The notes: a model not told the origin generated them from the letters alone. Positions 28,203 through 37,109 are shown, numbered from the stretch's first letter. The stretch is DNA of 64,000 nt from Verrucomicrobiota bacterium (GCA_023433275.1 JAEZDN010000165.1:1-64000), one strand, 5' to 3'. Made by a program: numbers and translations.

Positions 28203-29546
28203 ATGAGTTCCCCCACGTCCCCTGAAGCCCCGGGGCGCGTGCCTCCGCCCCGTACCCTGGGCGGAGTGCTGCGCCAGCTCGGCCCCGGTTTGATCATCAG
28301 CGCGGTCATCGTCGGATCCGGCGAGTTGATCGTGACACCCAAGCTCGGGGCGGAAGAGGGATTCAAGCTGCTTTGGTTCATCATCCTCGGATGCCTGTTG
28401 AAGGTTTTCGTGCAGATCGAATTGGGGCGACATGCGGTGTTGCGCGGGCAGACGACGCTGGTCGGGTTGAACACGCTGCCGGGGCCGCGGCTGGTTGTTT
28501 CCTGGATCCTGTGGCTGTGGCTCGCGATGTATGTGTCGCTGGTGTTCCAGGTGGCGGGGATGGTTGGCGGCGTGGCTCGCGTGTTTGCGCTGGGAGGCGT
28601 GACGCTGCCGGTGAACGGACTCGCCATCGCCATCGGCGGGACGACAGCCATTTTGTTGGTGATCGGCCGCTACCGGTTGGTGGAGCGGTTTTCGACGCTG
28701 CTGGTGGCGTTGTTCACCCTCGCCACGCTGGTGGCGGTGGGGTTGCTGCAGGGCACGGCCTTCGCCGTAACCGGGGAGCAGCTGGCCTCGGGATTCTCGC
28801 TGGGGCTGCCGGACAAGCTGGTGACGGCGTTCGCGGCCTTTGGCATCATCGGCGTGGGCGCCTCGGAACTGATCTATTACCCGTACTGGTGTCTCGAGAA
28901 GGGCTACGCGAAGAACATCGGTCCGGACGACGGGACGGCGGAATGGCGCGACAATGCGAAAGGCTGGTTGAAGATCATGCGGACCGACGCCTGGGTTTCG
29001 TTCGCGCTCTACACCACCACGACCCTGGCCTTCTACCTGCTCGGAGCCGCGATCCTGCATGCGCAGAACCGGCGCGTGGAAAACTCCCAAATGATCGAGA
29101 CGCTATCGCTGATGTACCGCGAGGTGTTCGGGGAATGGAGTTTCTGGATGTTTCTCGTGGGCGCGTTTGCCGTGCTTTACTCGACGATCTTCGGCGCGAC
29201 GGCCTCGAACGCGCGGCTGGCGGTGGATGCGATCGATTTGTTCGGAATCAAGAAATACCGCGATAGTGCCGAACGACTGCGCTGGCTGAAGTACGCGTGT
29301 GTGGCGCTGCCGGTGGCGTTCACCACGGTATTCATCCTGGTCGGCGCACCGGTCAGTTTGGTTTTCGTCGGCGCGGTTGGACAAGGGCTCATGCTTCCGT
29401 TCCTCGCCGGGGCGGCGATTTATTATCATTACAAGAATCCGCACCGCGACCTGCGGGCCGGTCACTTCGCGCTCGCCAGCCTGATCGTGGCTTCCGTTTT
29501 GATGGCGGCGCTCGGGGCGTATCAGGTGATAAGTGCGGTGAGTTGA
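28203..29546 (+). CDS. NRAMP-fold transporter lacking the canonical metal motif
   Basis: 447 residues, about 11-12 helices, LeuT/NRAMP fold. Helix 1 reads GPGLIISAVIVGSGELIVTP where true NRAMPs have the metal-binding DPGN, and helix 6 reads GVGASELIYYPYWCLEKGY where they have MPH. Both unwound-helix ligand sites are therefore replaced (Gly-Ser-Gly-Glu; Ala-Ser-Glu). Relatives annotated as Nramp family in Verrucomicrobia and Planctomycetes look similar. The substrate may be Mg2+, a different cation or not a metal at all. The gene follows the symporter by 36 bases and may be co-transcribed. Confidence 0.8.
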   Translation: MSSPTSPEAPGRVPPPRTLGGVLRQLGPGLIISAVIVGSGELIVTPKLGAEEGFKLLWFIILGCLLKVFVQIELGRHAVLRGQTTLVGLNTLPGPRLVVSWILWLWLAMYVSLVFQVAGMVGGVARVFALGGVTLPVNGLAIAIGGTTAILLVIGRYRLVERFSTLLVALFTLATLVAVGLLQGTAFAVTGEQLASGFSLGLPDKLVTAFAAFGIIGVGASELIYYPYWCLEKGYAKNIGPDDGTAEWRDNAKGWLKIMRTDAWVSFALYTTTTLAFYLLGAAILHAQNRRVENSQMIETLSLMYREVFGEWSFWMFLVGAFAVLYSTIFGATASNARLAVDAIDLFGIKKYRDSAERLRWLKYACVALPVAFTTVFILVGAPVSLVFVGAVGQGLMLPFLAGAAIYYHYKNPHRDLRAGHFALASLIVASVLMAALGAYQVISAVS

Positions 29547-29889
29547 GCGGACTCGTTTCGCCGGAGGAATCCTCAGCGCGGCTAAGGATCGCGGGATCGG
29601 CGCAGTCGTCCGTCCCCCTTGGGTCCTTTTCCCGCCTGTGCGGGATCAGGATGACGGGAGCGACAGTTCAGCCATTGCCCACGCGCGCTCAGACCCCAGG
29701 CCCGAAGCCCATCCAGCCTGCCGGCAGCGAAACGGAAACCGTCATTGCCAGTCCGGGGCGAAGCCGGGAAGCTTGCGGCATCCTTTTTCCCCCGCGGATC
29801 GTAATCATCATGCTGTGTTTTTGGCTGACATCCTCCCTGTCTATGCCGGGCTTCCGTCCCGGCGGCGACCGCCTGTGCGCCACCTCCGC
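29547..29889. other. Intergenic stretch upstream of the ECF sigma gene
   Basis: No gene supported. It contains fragments resembling common dispersed repeats (CCCTTGGGTCCTT...CAGGATGACGGG near 29618-29657) and a small hairpin GCCGGGCTTCCGTCCCGGC (about 29849-29867) that lies just before the sigma gene. No promoter was identified with confidence. Confidence 0.5.
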
Positions 29890-30486
29890 ATGACCATTCC
29901 GCCCGACAGCCCCGCCTCACCCGAGTCGGCCCGGGAACATGCCGAACTCATGGCGGCACTGGCCCGGCGCGACAAAGCCGCGCTGGGGCGGCTCTACGAT
30001 CTCCTGTCCCGGCCGCTTTATTCCCTCGCTTACCGCATCACGCACGATGCGGCGGAGTCCCAGGACATCGTGCAGGATGTCTTTCTCCAACTTTGGCACA
30101 AGGCCGTCGACTACACGCCCGTGCGCGGCTCGGTCTTTGCCTGGGCCGCGACCCTCACGCGCAATCGCGCCATCGATCGCATCCGGATGCGGAAACGTCG
30201 GACGGAAATCGTCAAGGAATCCGCCGCGGACATCTACGATGAAGCGGCAGGTTTCAACGAGCCCACGGCTGCCGACGCGCTCGGGATGCAGGAGCAGGCC
30301 GGAGCCGTTCGCACCGCGCTTGGCCGCCTCGCCCCCGAGCAGCGTGCGGCCCTTGAACTGGCATTCTTCGGCGGGCTCACCCAGCAGGAGATCGCGGCCC
30401 GGCTCAACGAACCCCTGGGTACCGTCAAGGCCCGCATTCGCCGCGGCTTGCTCAAGTTGCGCGACAGTCTTTCCACCCGGCCATGA
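29890..30486 (+). CDS. ECF sigma factor, SigK-like
   Basis: Alternative sigma factor of 198 residues. Region 2 contains AYRITHDAAESQDIVQDVFLQLW; region 4 contains LAPEQRAALELAFFGGLTQQEIAARL and GTVKARIRRGLLKLR. The ATG at 29890 is chosen; upstream in-frame codons have no sigma homology. The stop overlaps the anti-sigma start (ATGA), so the two are coupled as in SigK/RskA pairs. Likely targets are unknown, but the nearby lipid-modification operon (31461-39538) is a candidate. Confidence 0.9.
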   Translation: MTIPPDSPASPESAREHAELMAALARRDKAALGRLYDLLSRPLYSLAYRITHDAAESQDIVQDVFLQLWHKAVDYTPVRGSVFAWAATLTRNRAIDRIRMRKRRTEIVKESAADIYDEAAGFNEPTAADALGMQEQAGAVRTALGRLAPEQRAALELAFFGGLTQQEIAARLNEPLGTVKARIRRGLLKLRDSLSTRP

Positions 30487-31292
30487 TCACGGCGCACCAC
30501 GAGGAACTGGCGGCGCTGCACGCCATGGGCCTGCTCGAGGGAGCGGAGCGGGCGGCGTTCGAGAGCGAGCTCGCGCGCGATGACGGCCTGCAATCCACGA
30601 CGACTGCCATGCAGGAAACCGCGGCGTTGCTCGCCCTGGCCGCGCCCGCGATGACTCCGCCCGCCGGGGCGCGGGCCCGGTTGCTGCGTGCCGTCGACCA
30701 GCCCGCCACGGCCCGCGTCCTGCCCTTCGTCCGCTGGCTGCCCCATGCGATTGCGGCGGGAATGGCGGTGACGATCGTCTGGCTCGCCGTCCGCAATCAG
30801 CAGTTGCAACAGGACAACGCCGAGAACCTGCGGCGAAGCCAGCTGGCTGCGCTCGCCGCAGACGAGGCCCGGGCGGAACTTGACGAGCGCACCCGGAGCA
30901 CCGAATCGTTGATCAGTGACTTGCGCCGGCAGCTCGGCGAGCAACGGGATCTTTCCCAGCTTAAGATCGCGGCGCTCGCGGCACTGGCCGGCCACAGCCC
31001 GGAAGCCCAGGCCATTGCGGTCTGGGACCCGGCGCAAGAGTCGGGCCTCCTCACCGTCGAGCGGATGCCCGCCATCGCCGCTGACCAAGACTATCAGATC
31101 TGGGTCGTCGATCCGGCGTATCCCAATCCGGTGGATGGCGGCGTCTTCAAGCCCGGCCCTGATGGCCGCGCGGTGCTCACCTTCAAGGGCAACCAGCCGA
31201 TTCGGGGGGCCGCGGCGTTCGCCATCAGTCTCGAGAGGAAGGGCGGAGTGCCGAAGGCCGAAGGCCCGATTGTCCTCTTGGGGAAATTCTGA
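30483..31292 (+). CDS. RskA-type transmembrane anti-sigma factor
   Basis: 269 residues. The cytosolic N-terminus (HHEELAALHAMGLLEGAERAAFESELARD) is the anti-sigma helix bundle seen in RskA. One membrane helix (about 80-100), a coiled-coil-like Gln/Glu/Arg stretch (about 103-160) and a C-terminal RskA sensory domain (about 175-269: QDYQIWVVDP, NPVDGGVF) follow. It should hold the preceding sigma factor at the membrane until the extracytoplasmic part is cut or altered. Its stop codon shares one base with the repeat element that follows. Confidence 0.9.
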   Translation: MITAHHEELAALHAMGLLEGAERAAFESELARDDGLQSTTTAMQETAALLALAAPAMTPPAGARARLLRAVDQPATARVLPFVRWLPHAIAAGMAVTIVWLAVRNQQLQQDNAENLRRSQLAALAADEARAELDERTRSTESLISDLRRQLGEQRDLSQLKIAALAALAGHSPEAQAIAVWDPAQESGLLTVERMPAIAADQDYQIWVVDPAYPNPVDGGVFKPGPDGRAVLTFKGNQPIRGAAAFAISLERKGGVPKAEGPIVLLGKF

Positions 31293-31441
31293 GCCGGAAA
31301 TAGACAGTCGGAAGGAGGGGCGCGGATTGACCGTGCCCTTTCCTCGCTGCGGGAACCACGGGCATAGACGAGCCACGGCCCTACAACGGAACAGCTCGAC
31401 CGCGCACGCTGCGGAATCGAGCTCGCTGCATGGTTCCGGCT
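31292..31441 (-). repeat. Twin-hairpin palindromic element, copy 5 (intact ends)
   Basis: 150 bp from AGCCGGA (31292-31298) to TCCGGCT (31435-31441). The first base completes the stop codon of the anti-sigma gene (TGAGCCGGA), the same junction as the copy at 10785-10932. Sequence agreement with that copy runs through the whole length on the opposite strand (GAGCTCGATTCCGCAGCGTG and onwards). Confidence 0.82.
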
Positions 31442-31460
31442 GAGGCGCTCGGGATTCGCG

Positions 31461-32225
31461 TCAGCGCGGAGACAGCTTGCTCAGCGCCGATTGGGCGCGT
31501 TCCTTCGCGGCGGCATCGTGTTTGGCGCGGGAGGGCATGGCCAGACCCCGCCGCCAGGAGGCTTCGGCTTCGGCGGGAAAGCCCGCGGCCATCTGCGCGA
31601 ATCCCAATTCGAGCCAGTGGTTGAGCTCGCCGGGTTCGAGTTCAGCGGCCTGGCGCAGATGCCGCATGGCCGCGGCGAAAGAAGCGTCCGGCAGGCCGCC
31701 ATAGAGAACCCGCACGAGGAATCTCGAGGTGGAACCCAGGGCGGCAACTTCGTGATGCCAGCGACCGAGGACGTGGTGAGCCCACGCGTAACCGGGATCC
31801 AGGGCGAGCGCGCGTTCCGCCTCCGCCTTCACCAAGCGCGAATAGCGGATCTTAGCGGAGGTGTCGCTGTATAGGGCGAGCTTGCCGTGACAGATGGCCA
31901 ACGAAAGCACGTTCACCGGATCGTCGGGCTGGAGGGTCGCGGCCCGTTGGGCGTAGTCCAGTGCCCTCTGCGCGAAGCGTCGTCGGGCGTCGTCGTCGGG
32001 TTGCTCGACCACGAGATCGGAATATTGCCGGGCGATCCTTTGCAGGATTGAGGCGTCGTTCGGACGCGCGGCGTCAGCCTGCTCGAGAAGGCGCAAGGCC
32101 CCCAGTGAATCCAGCCGGGCCTCTGCCGCCTGCGCTGCCCGCACGAGTGCGTCCGCGTCCGCATCCGCCGCCGGCGCCAGGAGCGGCAGGCACGCCATCG
32201 CCAACAGCGTCGGCCAGCATCTCAC
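31461..32225 (-). CDS. Secreted TPR-repeat protein
   Basis: 254 residues. A GTG at 32225 is chosen as start because it overlaps the upstream stop (GTGA) and gives a signal peptide (RCWPTLLAMACLPLLAPA); an ATG at 32258 would add 11 residues. The mature protein has three to four TPR-like helix pairs (for example ALRLLEQADAARPNDASILQRIARQY, ALDYAQRAATLQPDDP, AERALALDPGYAWAHHVLGRW), a fold for protein binding. It resembles regulator-of-microtubule-dynamics-like TPR proteins in layout. Last gene of the nine-gene lipid-modification operon; its role there is unknown. Confidence 0.75.
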   Translation of the reverse strand: MRCWPTLLAMACLPLLAPAADADADALVRAAQAAEARLDSLGALRLLEQADAARPNDASILQRIARQYSDLVVEQPDDDARRRFAQRALDYAQRAATLQPDDPVNVLSLAICHGKLALYSDTSAKIRYSRLVKAEAERALALDPGYAWAHHVLGRWHHEVAALGSTSRFLVRVLYGGLPDASFAAAMRHLRQAAELEPGELNHWLELGFAQMAAGFPAEAEASWRRGLAMPSRAKHDAAAKERAQSALSKLSPR

Positions 32226-33241
32226 GGCTTGCGGAAAAGGTAGTGGCTGACGTGCCATTCTTCGCCGCGGCGAAACCACCAGAGTTCGGCGCAGGCGAGA
32301 AAGAATACCCGCCAGTAGGCCCACCATTTTCGCGCCGCCTTTTCGCCGTAGGTCGCCGCAAACAGGGGCAGGATTTCCTCCCGGTGCGCATCCATGTTCT
32401 GCAGCCAGTGCTCGGCGGTCTGGGCATAGTGGCGGCCGTTGACCTTCCACTCGGCAACCAGGCGCAGGTCGTCCTGGAAGCGGGGGAAGAGATCGTGGGC
32501 CGGCATCATGCCACCGGTGAAGAAGTGGCGACTCATCCAGTCGGTCTCGTCGCGGGCAACGAAGTGATAGGCGAAGCGGGAGTGCACGAACACGTGTGCG
32601 AAAAAGAGACCGTCGGATCGGAGCCACCCGGCGATGCCCGCCATCAGGCGGGGCCAGTTCTTCATGTGCTCGAACATTTCCACCGAAACCACGCGATCAA
32701 ATGCCGCGGGCGTCGCCGTGAATTCGTTCATGTCGCAGGTGACGATGCGCACATTGGTCAGGCGGCGGCGCTGCGCCTCGGCCAGGATGTATTCGCGCTG
32801 CGTGTGGGAGTGGGAAACCCCGGTGATGCGGGCGCGCGGATATTGCTCCGCCATCCACAAGGTGAGCGAGCCCCAGCCGCAGCCCAGTTCGAGGATGTCG
32901 AGGTTGTCGGCCAGCCGGGCGCGCTCGCAGGTGAGGGCGAGCATCTCGGTTTCGGCCTGAGACAGGGTTTCGTGGCCCGTCGAATAATATCCGGAGGAAT
33001 ACTTCAGGCGCGGACCCAGGCAGCGCTGATAGAACGCGGCCGGGACCTCGTAGTGCTGTTCCCGGGATTCAGTCGTGTTGATTGCGATCGGCAGGTTGCG
33101 CAACGACTCCGCGAAGCGGGCCAGCTGCAAGGCGGGCGAGGGGTGGTTGATCTCCGCCAGTCGCTGCCGCAGCAACCGGCGAATGCCGGAGCGGATCAGC
33201 CGGTCGGGCAGGAGGTTCTTTTCGAGGAGGGCGTCGATCAT
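32222..33241 (-). CDS. SAM-dependent methyltransferase, CFA/coclaurine-N-methyltransferase-like
   Basis: 339 residues. The SAM-binding motif I is ILELGCGWGSLTLWMAEQYP; the preceding KYSSGYYSTGHETLSQAE and VSVEMFEHMKNW match the cyclopropane/CMAS superfamily. The N-terminal LPDRLIRSGIRRLLRQRL resembles the branch related to plant coclaurine N-methyltransferases rather than standard CFA synthase. It is the second methyltransferase of the operon and overlaps DUF1295 by ATGA. A carbon-methylating role on unsaturated acyl chains, for instance methyl-branched or furan fatty acids, is plausible from the neighbours. Confidence 0.85.
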   Translation of the reverse strand: MIDALLEKNLLPDRLIRSGIRRLLRQRLAEINHPSPALQLARFAESLRNLPIAINTTESREQHYEVPAAFYQRCLGPRLKYSSGYYSTGHETLSQAETEMLALTCERARLADNLDILELGCGWGSLTLWMAEQYPRARITGVSHSHTQREYILAEAQRRRLTNVRIVTCDMNEFTATPAAFDRVVSVEMFEHMKNWPRLMAGIAGWLRSDGLFFAHVFVHSRFAYHFVARDETDWMSRHFFTGGMMPAHDLFPRFQDDLRLVAEWKVNGRHYAQTAEHWLQNMDAHREEILPLFAATYGEKAARKWWAYWRVFFLACAELWWFRRGEEWHVSHYLFRKP

Positions 33242-34029
33242 GATGGACGTTGGGGAAACCAGGGTACGAACGCACTGGTGGTCGCCTGGTAGCGGCGGTA
33301 GGCGTCGCCCTTGGAGCGGACCGCGGCCTCCTCGTTCAGCGGGATGCCGCTGACCCGGAGCAGGAGAAAAAGCATGCCCGCGGGCGCGATCACCGCGATC
33401 CACCCCCACGGCGAGGCGAGGGCGAATACAAGAAACGACACCCACACCAGCCATTCGAAGAAATAGTTGGGATGACGGCTGTAGCGCCACAGTCCGACGT
33501 CGCACACCTGCCCGCGGTTCGCCGGATTGCGCTTGAAAGCGGCAAGCTGGGCGTCGGCGCATGACTCGCCGATCATCGCAACCAGCCACAGCGCCGCGCC
33601 GGCCAGCTCCAATCCGTGAAAGACCGGGGTGGGGTTGGCGACCGGCAGGAGGAAAGGCACCGAGAGCAGGACGACCGTGGCGGCCTGCACTTGAAAGAAG
33701 CCGAACATGCGGACCTGGAAACCAGTCGTCCACTCCCGGCGCATTTGCGCATAGCGGCTATCCTCGGCGGGATGATGACCGGCGACCCGGTTTAACAGGT
33801 GCGTGCCGAGTCGAATGCTCCAGAGTCCCGCCAGGCTGGCGACGAGGAGACGCCGCGGCGCCCAGCCGTCTCCCAGCCACGCATAAAGTCCCGCCACGCC
33901 TGCAAAGGCATACGACCACGCCACGTCCACGAAGCCGTAGTTGTCGAGCCGCCGGCACGCGAGATAGAGGACGCCGAACGCGACGGCCAACACCACGGAC
34001 AGGAGAAGGATGAGCGATAGTGCGGACAT
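33238..34029 (-). CDS. DUF1295 membrane protein (steroid 5-alpha-reductase-like)
   Basis: 263 residues, about six to seven helices. The C-terminal half has the isoprenylcysteine methyltransferase/steroid-reductase signature: GLWRYSRHPNYFFEWLVWV and GIPLNEEAAVRSKGDAYRRYQ. DUF1295 proteins are thought to act as membrane reductases on lipid-like substrates. The start ATG 34029 is the first of the hydrophobic N-terminus. Position between two lipid methyltransferases supports reduction of a modified acyl chain. Confidence 0.85.
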   Translation of the reverse strand: MSALSLILLLSVVLAVAFGVLYLACRRLDNYGFVDVAWSYAFAGVAGLYAWLGDGWAPRRLLVASLAGLWSIRLGTHLLNRVAGHHPAEDSRYAQMRREWTTGFQVRMFGFFQVQAATVVLLSVPFLLPVANPTPVFHGLELAGAALWLVAMIGESCADAQLAAFKRNPANRGQVCDVGLWRYSRHPNYFFEWLVWVSFLVFALASPWGWIAVIAPAGMLFLLLRVSGIPLNEEAAVRSKGDAYRRYQATTSAFVPWFPQRPS

Positions 34030-34037
34030 CGGGAAGA

Positions 34038-34529
34038 CTACGCGCGATGGGGCCGTCGGGATGCCAGTGCTCGAAGGACCGGCCGCAGCGAAAGGTAGAG
34101 CACGGCGGCCAGCAACGGAGCGGTGACAACCCAGGCGGTGAAGGCGTGAAGGCCCGCGCGGCCGAAGAGCGCGAGAAACTCGACGGGAGTACGTTGCTGG
34201 AATGCCTCCACCAGAAGCGAAACCGAGAATGGCAGCGGGGGAGCGCCCCACATCGATTCCCCGAGTCTGAGGTAGGCCGGGATCAGGAGCACCTGCAGCG
34301 GACCGAGCACCTGGTTGAGGATCTGGAGGACGGGTTGGTTCATCCGGAGGGCGAGACCGACGCCCAGATTGAGCAGCGACGTGAAACCCAGGAAGGGGAT
34401 CAGAGAGCAGGCGGTGCCGACGGCGAGCGTGACGGCAAGCTGGTCCGGGGTGGTGCCCTGCGTGATCTGCGCGCGCAGCGGTGCCACCACGCGGCGCGCC
34501 CAAAACGAGGAGGGGGGAAACGTGGGCAC
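34038..34529 (-). CDS. DUF2062 membrane protein
   Basis: 163 residues with three to four helices. The segment GTTPDQLAVTLAVGTACSLIPFLGFTSLLNLGVGLALRMNQP shows the DUF2062 pattern of small-residue helices with a Pro-kink, cut here only to describe it. GTG at 34529 is chosen because it begins just 7 bases after the upstream stop; no nearby ATG fits. Unknown function; in the lipid operon. Confidence 0.7.
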   Translation of the reverse strand: MPTFPPSSFWARRVVAPLRAQITQGTTPDQLAVTLAVGTACSLIPFLGFTSLLNLGVGLALRMNQPVLQILNQVLGPLQVLLIPAYLRLGESMWGAPPLPFSVSLLVEAFQQRTPVEFLALFGRAGLHAFTAWVVTAPLLAAVLYLSLRPVLRALASRRPHRA

Positions 34530-34536
34530 GGCGTGA

Positions 34537-34947
34537 TCAGGCGAGCCAGTAAACGACCACCGCAATGGCCGTGAGGAGGGCCGGGAGGAGGACACCATCC
34601 GGGTTGCGCCGGGTGAAAACCTGCCCGAGGGCCTCACGGGTCGGAGCGCGCGCCGACACCCGGGACAGTTCCCGGAGCATGTAGGCGGCGATGGCGAAGT
34701 TGCCCAGCAGGAGGAGACTCGGAAACCAGAGCACGCGCACCGTCGTGGAGGATTCCTTCCATGCGACCCAGACATAGAACGCGATGAAAGCCCAGTAGGC
34801 ATCGAGGAGGGTGGCCACGACCCATGGGTCCCGGAAGGTCGCGCTGCGGGCGAAATCGCCCAGCGACTGCTGCAGGCTGGCCCAAGTGGTCACCGCGAGC
34901 ATGGAGGCGATGACCAGCGAGAAGAGAATGCGCAAGAACCAGACCAT
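34537..34947 (-). CDS. DUF1475-like membrane protein
   Basis: 136 residues with four helices: an N-terminal one (MVWFLRILFSLVIASMLAV), two central ones and a C-terminal VLLPALLTAIAVVVYWLA. The motif DAYWAFIAFYVWVAWKE is typical of DUF1475 proteins. It starts 3 bases past the cyclopropane synthase stop. It may form a complex with the membrane enzymes of the operon; no activity is known to me. Confidence 0.72.
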   Translation of the reverse strand: MVWFLRILFSLVIASMLAVTTWASLQQSLGDFARSATFRDPWVVATLLDAYWAFIAFYVWVAWKESSTTVRVLWFPSLLLLGNFAIAAYMLRELSRVSARAPTREALGQVFTRRNPDGVLLPALLTAIAVVVYWLA

Positions 34948-34950
34948 GGC

Positions 34951-36237
34951 TCAGAGGAGGGAGTTGTTCGGCCGGGTGTGCACGGTCTGCACCACCGAGA
35001 TGTTGCGATGCGCGAACGCGGCTTCGCAGTAGCTGAGGTAGTAGTTCCACTTGCGAACAAAGCGGTCGTCGAAGCCGAGCCCGCGAACCTCCCCCAGCCG
35101 GGCGTGGAAGTTCTCGCGCCAGCATTGAAGCGTGCGCACGTAGTCGGGCCCGCCATCCTCGAGGTGGTGGAGGATGAATCCGCCCTTTTCGCTGAGCAGT
35201 TGGTTGAGACGGTTGACCGACAGCAGCAGCGAGCCCGGGAAGACGTGCTTCTGGATGAAATCAACACCGCGTCGCAACTGCGCGTAGCGGTGATCGGGAT
35301 AAGTGATGAACTGCAGGGCCAGGAGCCCCTCCGGCTTGAGGAGCCGGGCACACGCGGCGGCGAAGTCGGGTTGATAGCGGTAGCCGACGGCCTCGAGCAT
35401 TTCGATCGACACGAGTTTGTCGAAGCAGCCCGTGATGTCCCGGTAATCCTGCAGGCGCACTTCCACGCGGTCCGCCAGCCCCGCGGCATTGACGCGCTGG
35501 GTGGCGCAGTCGTGCTGCTGCCGGGAAATCGTGATGGTGGTGACGCGGCAGCCGTAGCGGGCGGCAGCGTGGAGGCTCCAGCCGCCCCAGCCGGTGCCAA
35601 TTTCCAGGACATGATCGGAGGGCTGAAGCCGGAGCTTCCGGCAGAGCGCGTCATTCTTGGCGAGCTGCGCTTCCTCGAGGGTGGCGGCGCCAGCCCAGCG
35701 GGCCCCGGAGTACATCATGCTCGGATCGAGCCACAGGCGGAAAAAGTCATTCGAAAGATCGTAGTGTTCCCGGATGTTGCGGCGCGCGGTGCCACGGGTG
35801 TTGGGGCGAAGGAGGTGCCCGAGCCGGTTGGCGGCCCGCAGGAGATTGAGCGCCGCCGATTTTGCGCGCTGTGATCCCGTGAGGGTGGGCGCGTGTTCGA
35901 GGTTGAGCACGAACCAGCCGAACAGGGCGGTGAGATCGGGCGTCTCCCAGTCGCCGTCCATGTAGGCCTCGCCGAAGCCAATGTCCCCGTACAAGGCGCA
36001 TTTGGTGAAGAACGACGGACGTCGCACGAGCAGAAACGCGGCGTGGCCATCACTCGCCTCCGCCGGCGTGGCGCCGACGGGCGCGCCGAAAGCGCGGGTC
36101 GTGCCGTCCGGAAGCTCGAGATGAAGGCGGCCGCGGGGCATGGCGGCCAGCGCGCTCAGCACGGCGCCTTGGAAGATCGACGCGCTGGATGATTGGGCCG
36201 AAGCGGCGGGAGCAGTGGTGGCGAGGTCGTGACTCAT
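34951..36237 (-). CDS. cfa: Cyclopropane-fatty-acyl-phospholipid synthase
   Basis: Transfers a methylene from SAM to the cis double bond of membrane phospholipid acyl chains. 428 residues: N-terminal lipid-binding domain (about 30-140; FFTKCALYGDIGFGEAYMDGDW) and SAM-dependent catalytic domain (about 150-428). Visible motifs are NIREHYDLSNDFFRLWLD, MMYSGARW, VLEIGTGWGGWSLHAA and KLVSIEMLEAVG. The first motif is the one that clasps the substrate in CFA synthases. ATG 36237 overlaps the DUF1365 stop. In an operon with a desaturase that can make the required double bond. Confidence 0.92.
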   Translation of the reverse strand: MSHDLATTAPAASAQSSSASIFQGAVLSALAAMPRGRLHLELPDGTTRAFGAPVGATPAEASDGHAAFLLVRRPSFFTKCALYGDIGFGEAYMDGDWETPDLTALFGWFVLNLEHAPTLTGSQRAKSAALNLLRAANRLGHLLRPNTRGTARRNIREHYDLSNDFFRLWLDPSMMYSGARWAGAATLEEAQLAKNDALCRKLRLQPSDHVLEIGTGWGGWSLHAAARYGCRVTTITISRQQHDCATQRVNAAGLADRVEVRLQDYRDITGCFDKLVSIEMLEAVGYRYQPDFAAACARLLKPEGLLALQFITYPDHRYAQLRRGVDFIQKHVFPGSLLLSVNRLNQLLSEKGGFILHHLEDGGPDYVRTLQCWRENFHARLGEVRGLGFDDRFVRKWNYYLSYCEAAFAHRNISVVQTVHTRPNNSLL

Positions 36238-37100
36238 GGTTTGGAAACAGACGGGACCACGGGATTCAGGCTGGCATGCGGGCGATAGAGGTCGCGCTGC
36301 GCCTCGGGATGCGCCGCCTTGGCGAACCAAGGCACCTGCTTCACGTAGAGGCGAAAGGCGTGCCAGTGAATGAGGGTGATGACCTTCAGCGTGATGACCG
36401 GATACTTGAGGGTGAACCACGCGAGGGTGTGGCTGTTCAACGACCGCCGCCGGCCGGTAAGCGTGCTGGTCAGCGTGCGCCGGCCGGCATCGTAGTCGTC
36501 GATCTGGACGGAGAGCCGCTCGCCCGGATCGCGCAGGAGGAAATCGAAGGCGACGTCCGGGCCGGTGAAGGGAGACACGTAGAAATGCTTCGGCGTGCGG
36601 AGCGCGAAGGCGCCATCCCGGCGGGTGGACGGACCGAGAACGAAGGGCTTTCGTTCGTGAAACGTGTTCGTGACTTCTGCCACCGCGGCGACCGGCCGCC
36701 CCTCGCCGTCCTGACAGAAATAGAAGGAGACCGGATTGAAGAGATGGCCAGCGACCCGGGGCAGCGTGACCAACAGCACCCGGCCGTCGTTCAGGTCGAT
36801 GCCGTGATCTGCCAGACATGCGAGCACCCTTGCCTTCAGTTTTGCCGGCGAAGCGAGGCGATGCCGGGCGGCGCCGGGGCGGACGGAACCGTTGTGCACG
36901 GGCTCGTGGGTGGGGAGAAAATCATCCTCGCGGAAGCTGTAGAGGTTGCGGCGATTGACGGAAAACAGGCGCAGCCGCCGGTGCAGGAGGTCCAATTCGT
37001 CGAGGTCGATCGCGAACAGGAACAGGCGATGAAGAAAGCGGTAAGGGCGGGGGCTGAGCCGGTGGTGCATTACCTCGCACTCGTAGAGACAGGAGTTCAC
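36234..37100 (-). CDS. DUF1365 protein
   Basis: 288 residues, soluble. Recognisable DUF1365 features are YECEVMHHRLSPRPYRFLHRLFLFAIDLDEL at the N-terminus (described only by its His-rich start), LVTLPRVAGHLFNPVSFYFC and HFYVSPFTG. Genes of this family regularly sit between an FAD amine-oxidase-like gene and a CFA synthase gene, as here. Its biochemical role is unknown to me; the constant association implies a part in acyl-chain modification. Confidence 0.88.
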   Translation of the reverse strand: MNSCLYECEVMHHRLSPRPYRFLHRLFLFAIDLDELDLLHRRLRLFSVNRRNLYSFREDDFLPTHEPVHNGSVRPGAARHRLASPAKLKARVLACLADHGIDLNDGRVLLVTLPRVAGHLFNPVSFYFCQDGEGRPVAAVAEVTNTFHERKPFVLGPSTRRDGAFALRTPKHFYVSPFTGPDVAFDFLLRDPGERLSVQIDDYDAGRRTLTSTLTGRRRSLNSHTLAWFTLKYPVITLKVITLIHWHAFRLYVKQVPWFAKAAHPEAQRDLYRPHASLNPVVPSVSKP

Positions 37101-37109
37101 TGCAGGAAA

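Noticed and set aside
26343..29090. A 915-codon open frame opposite the symporter and NRAMP-like genes
   Set aside because: Arg/His/Gln-rich composition typical of antisense reading of GC-rich genes; it spans two real genes and the gap between them.
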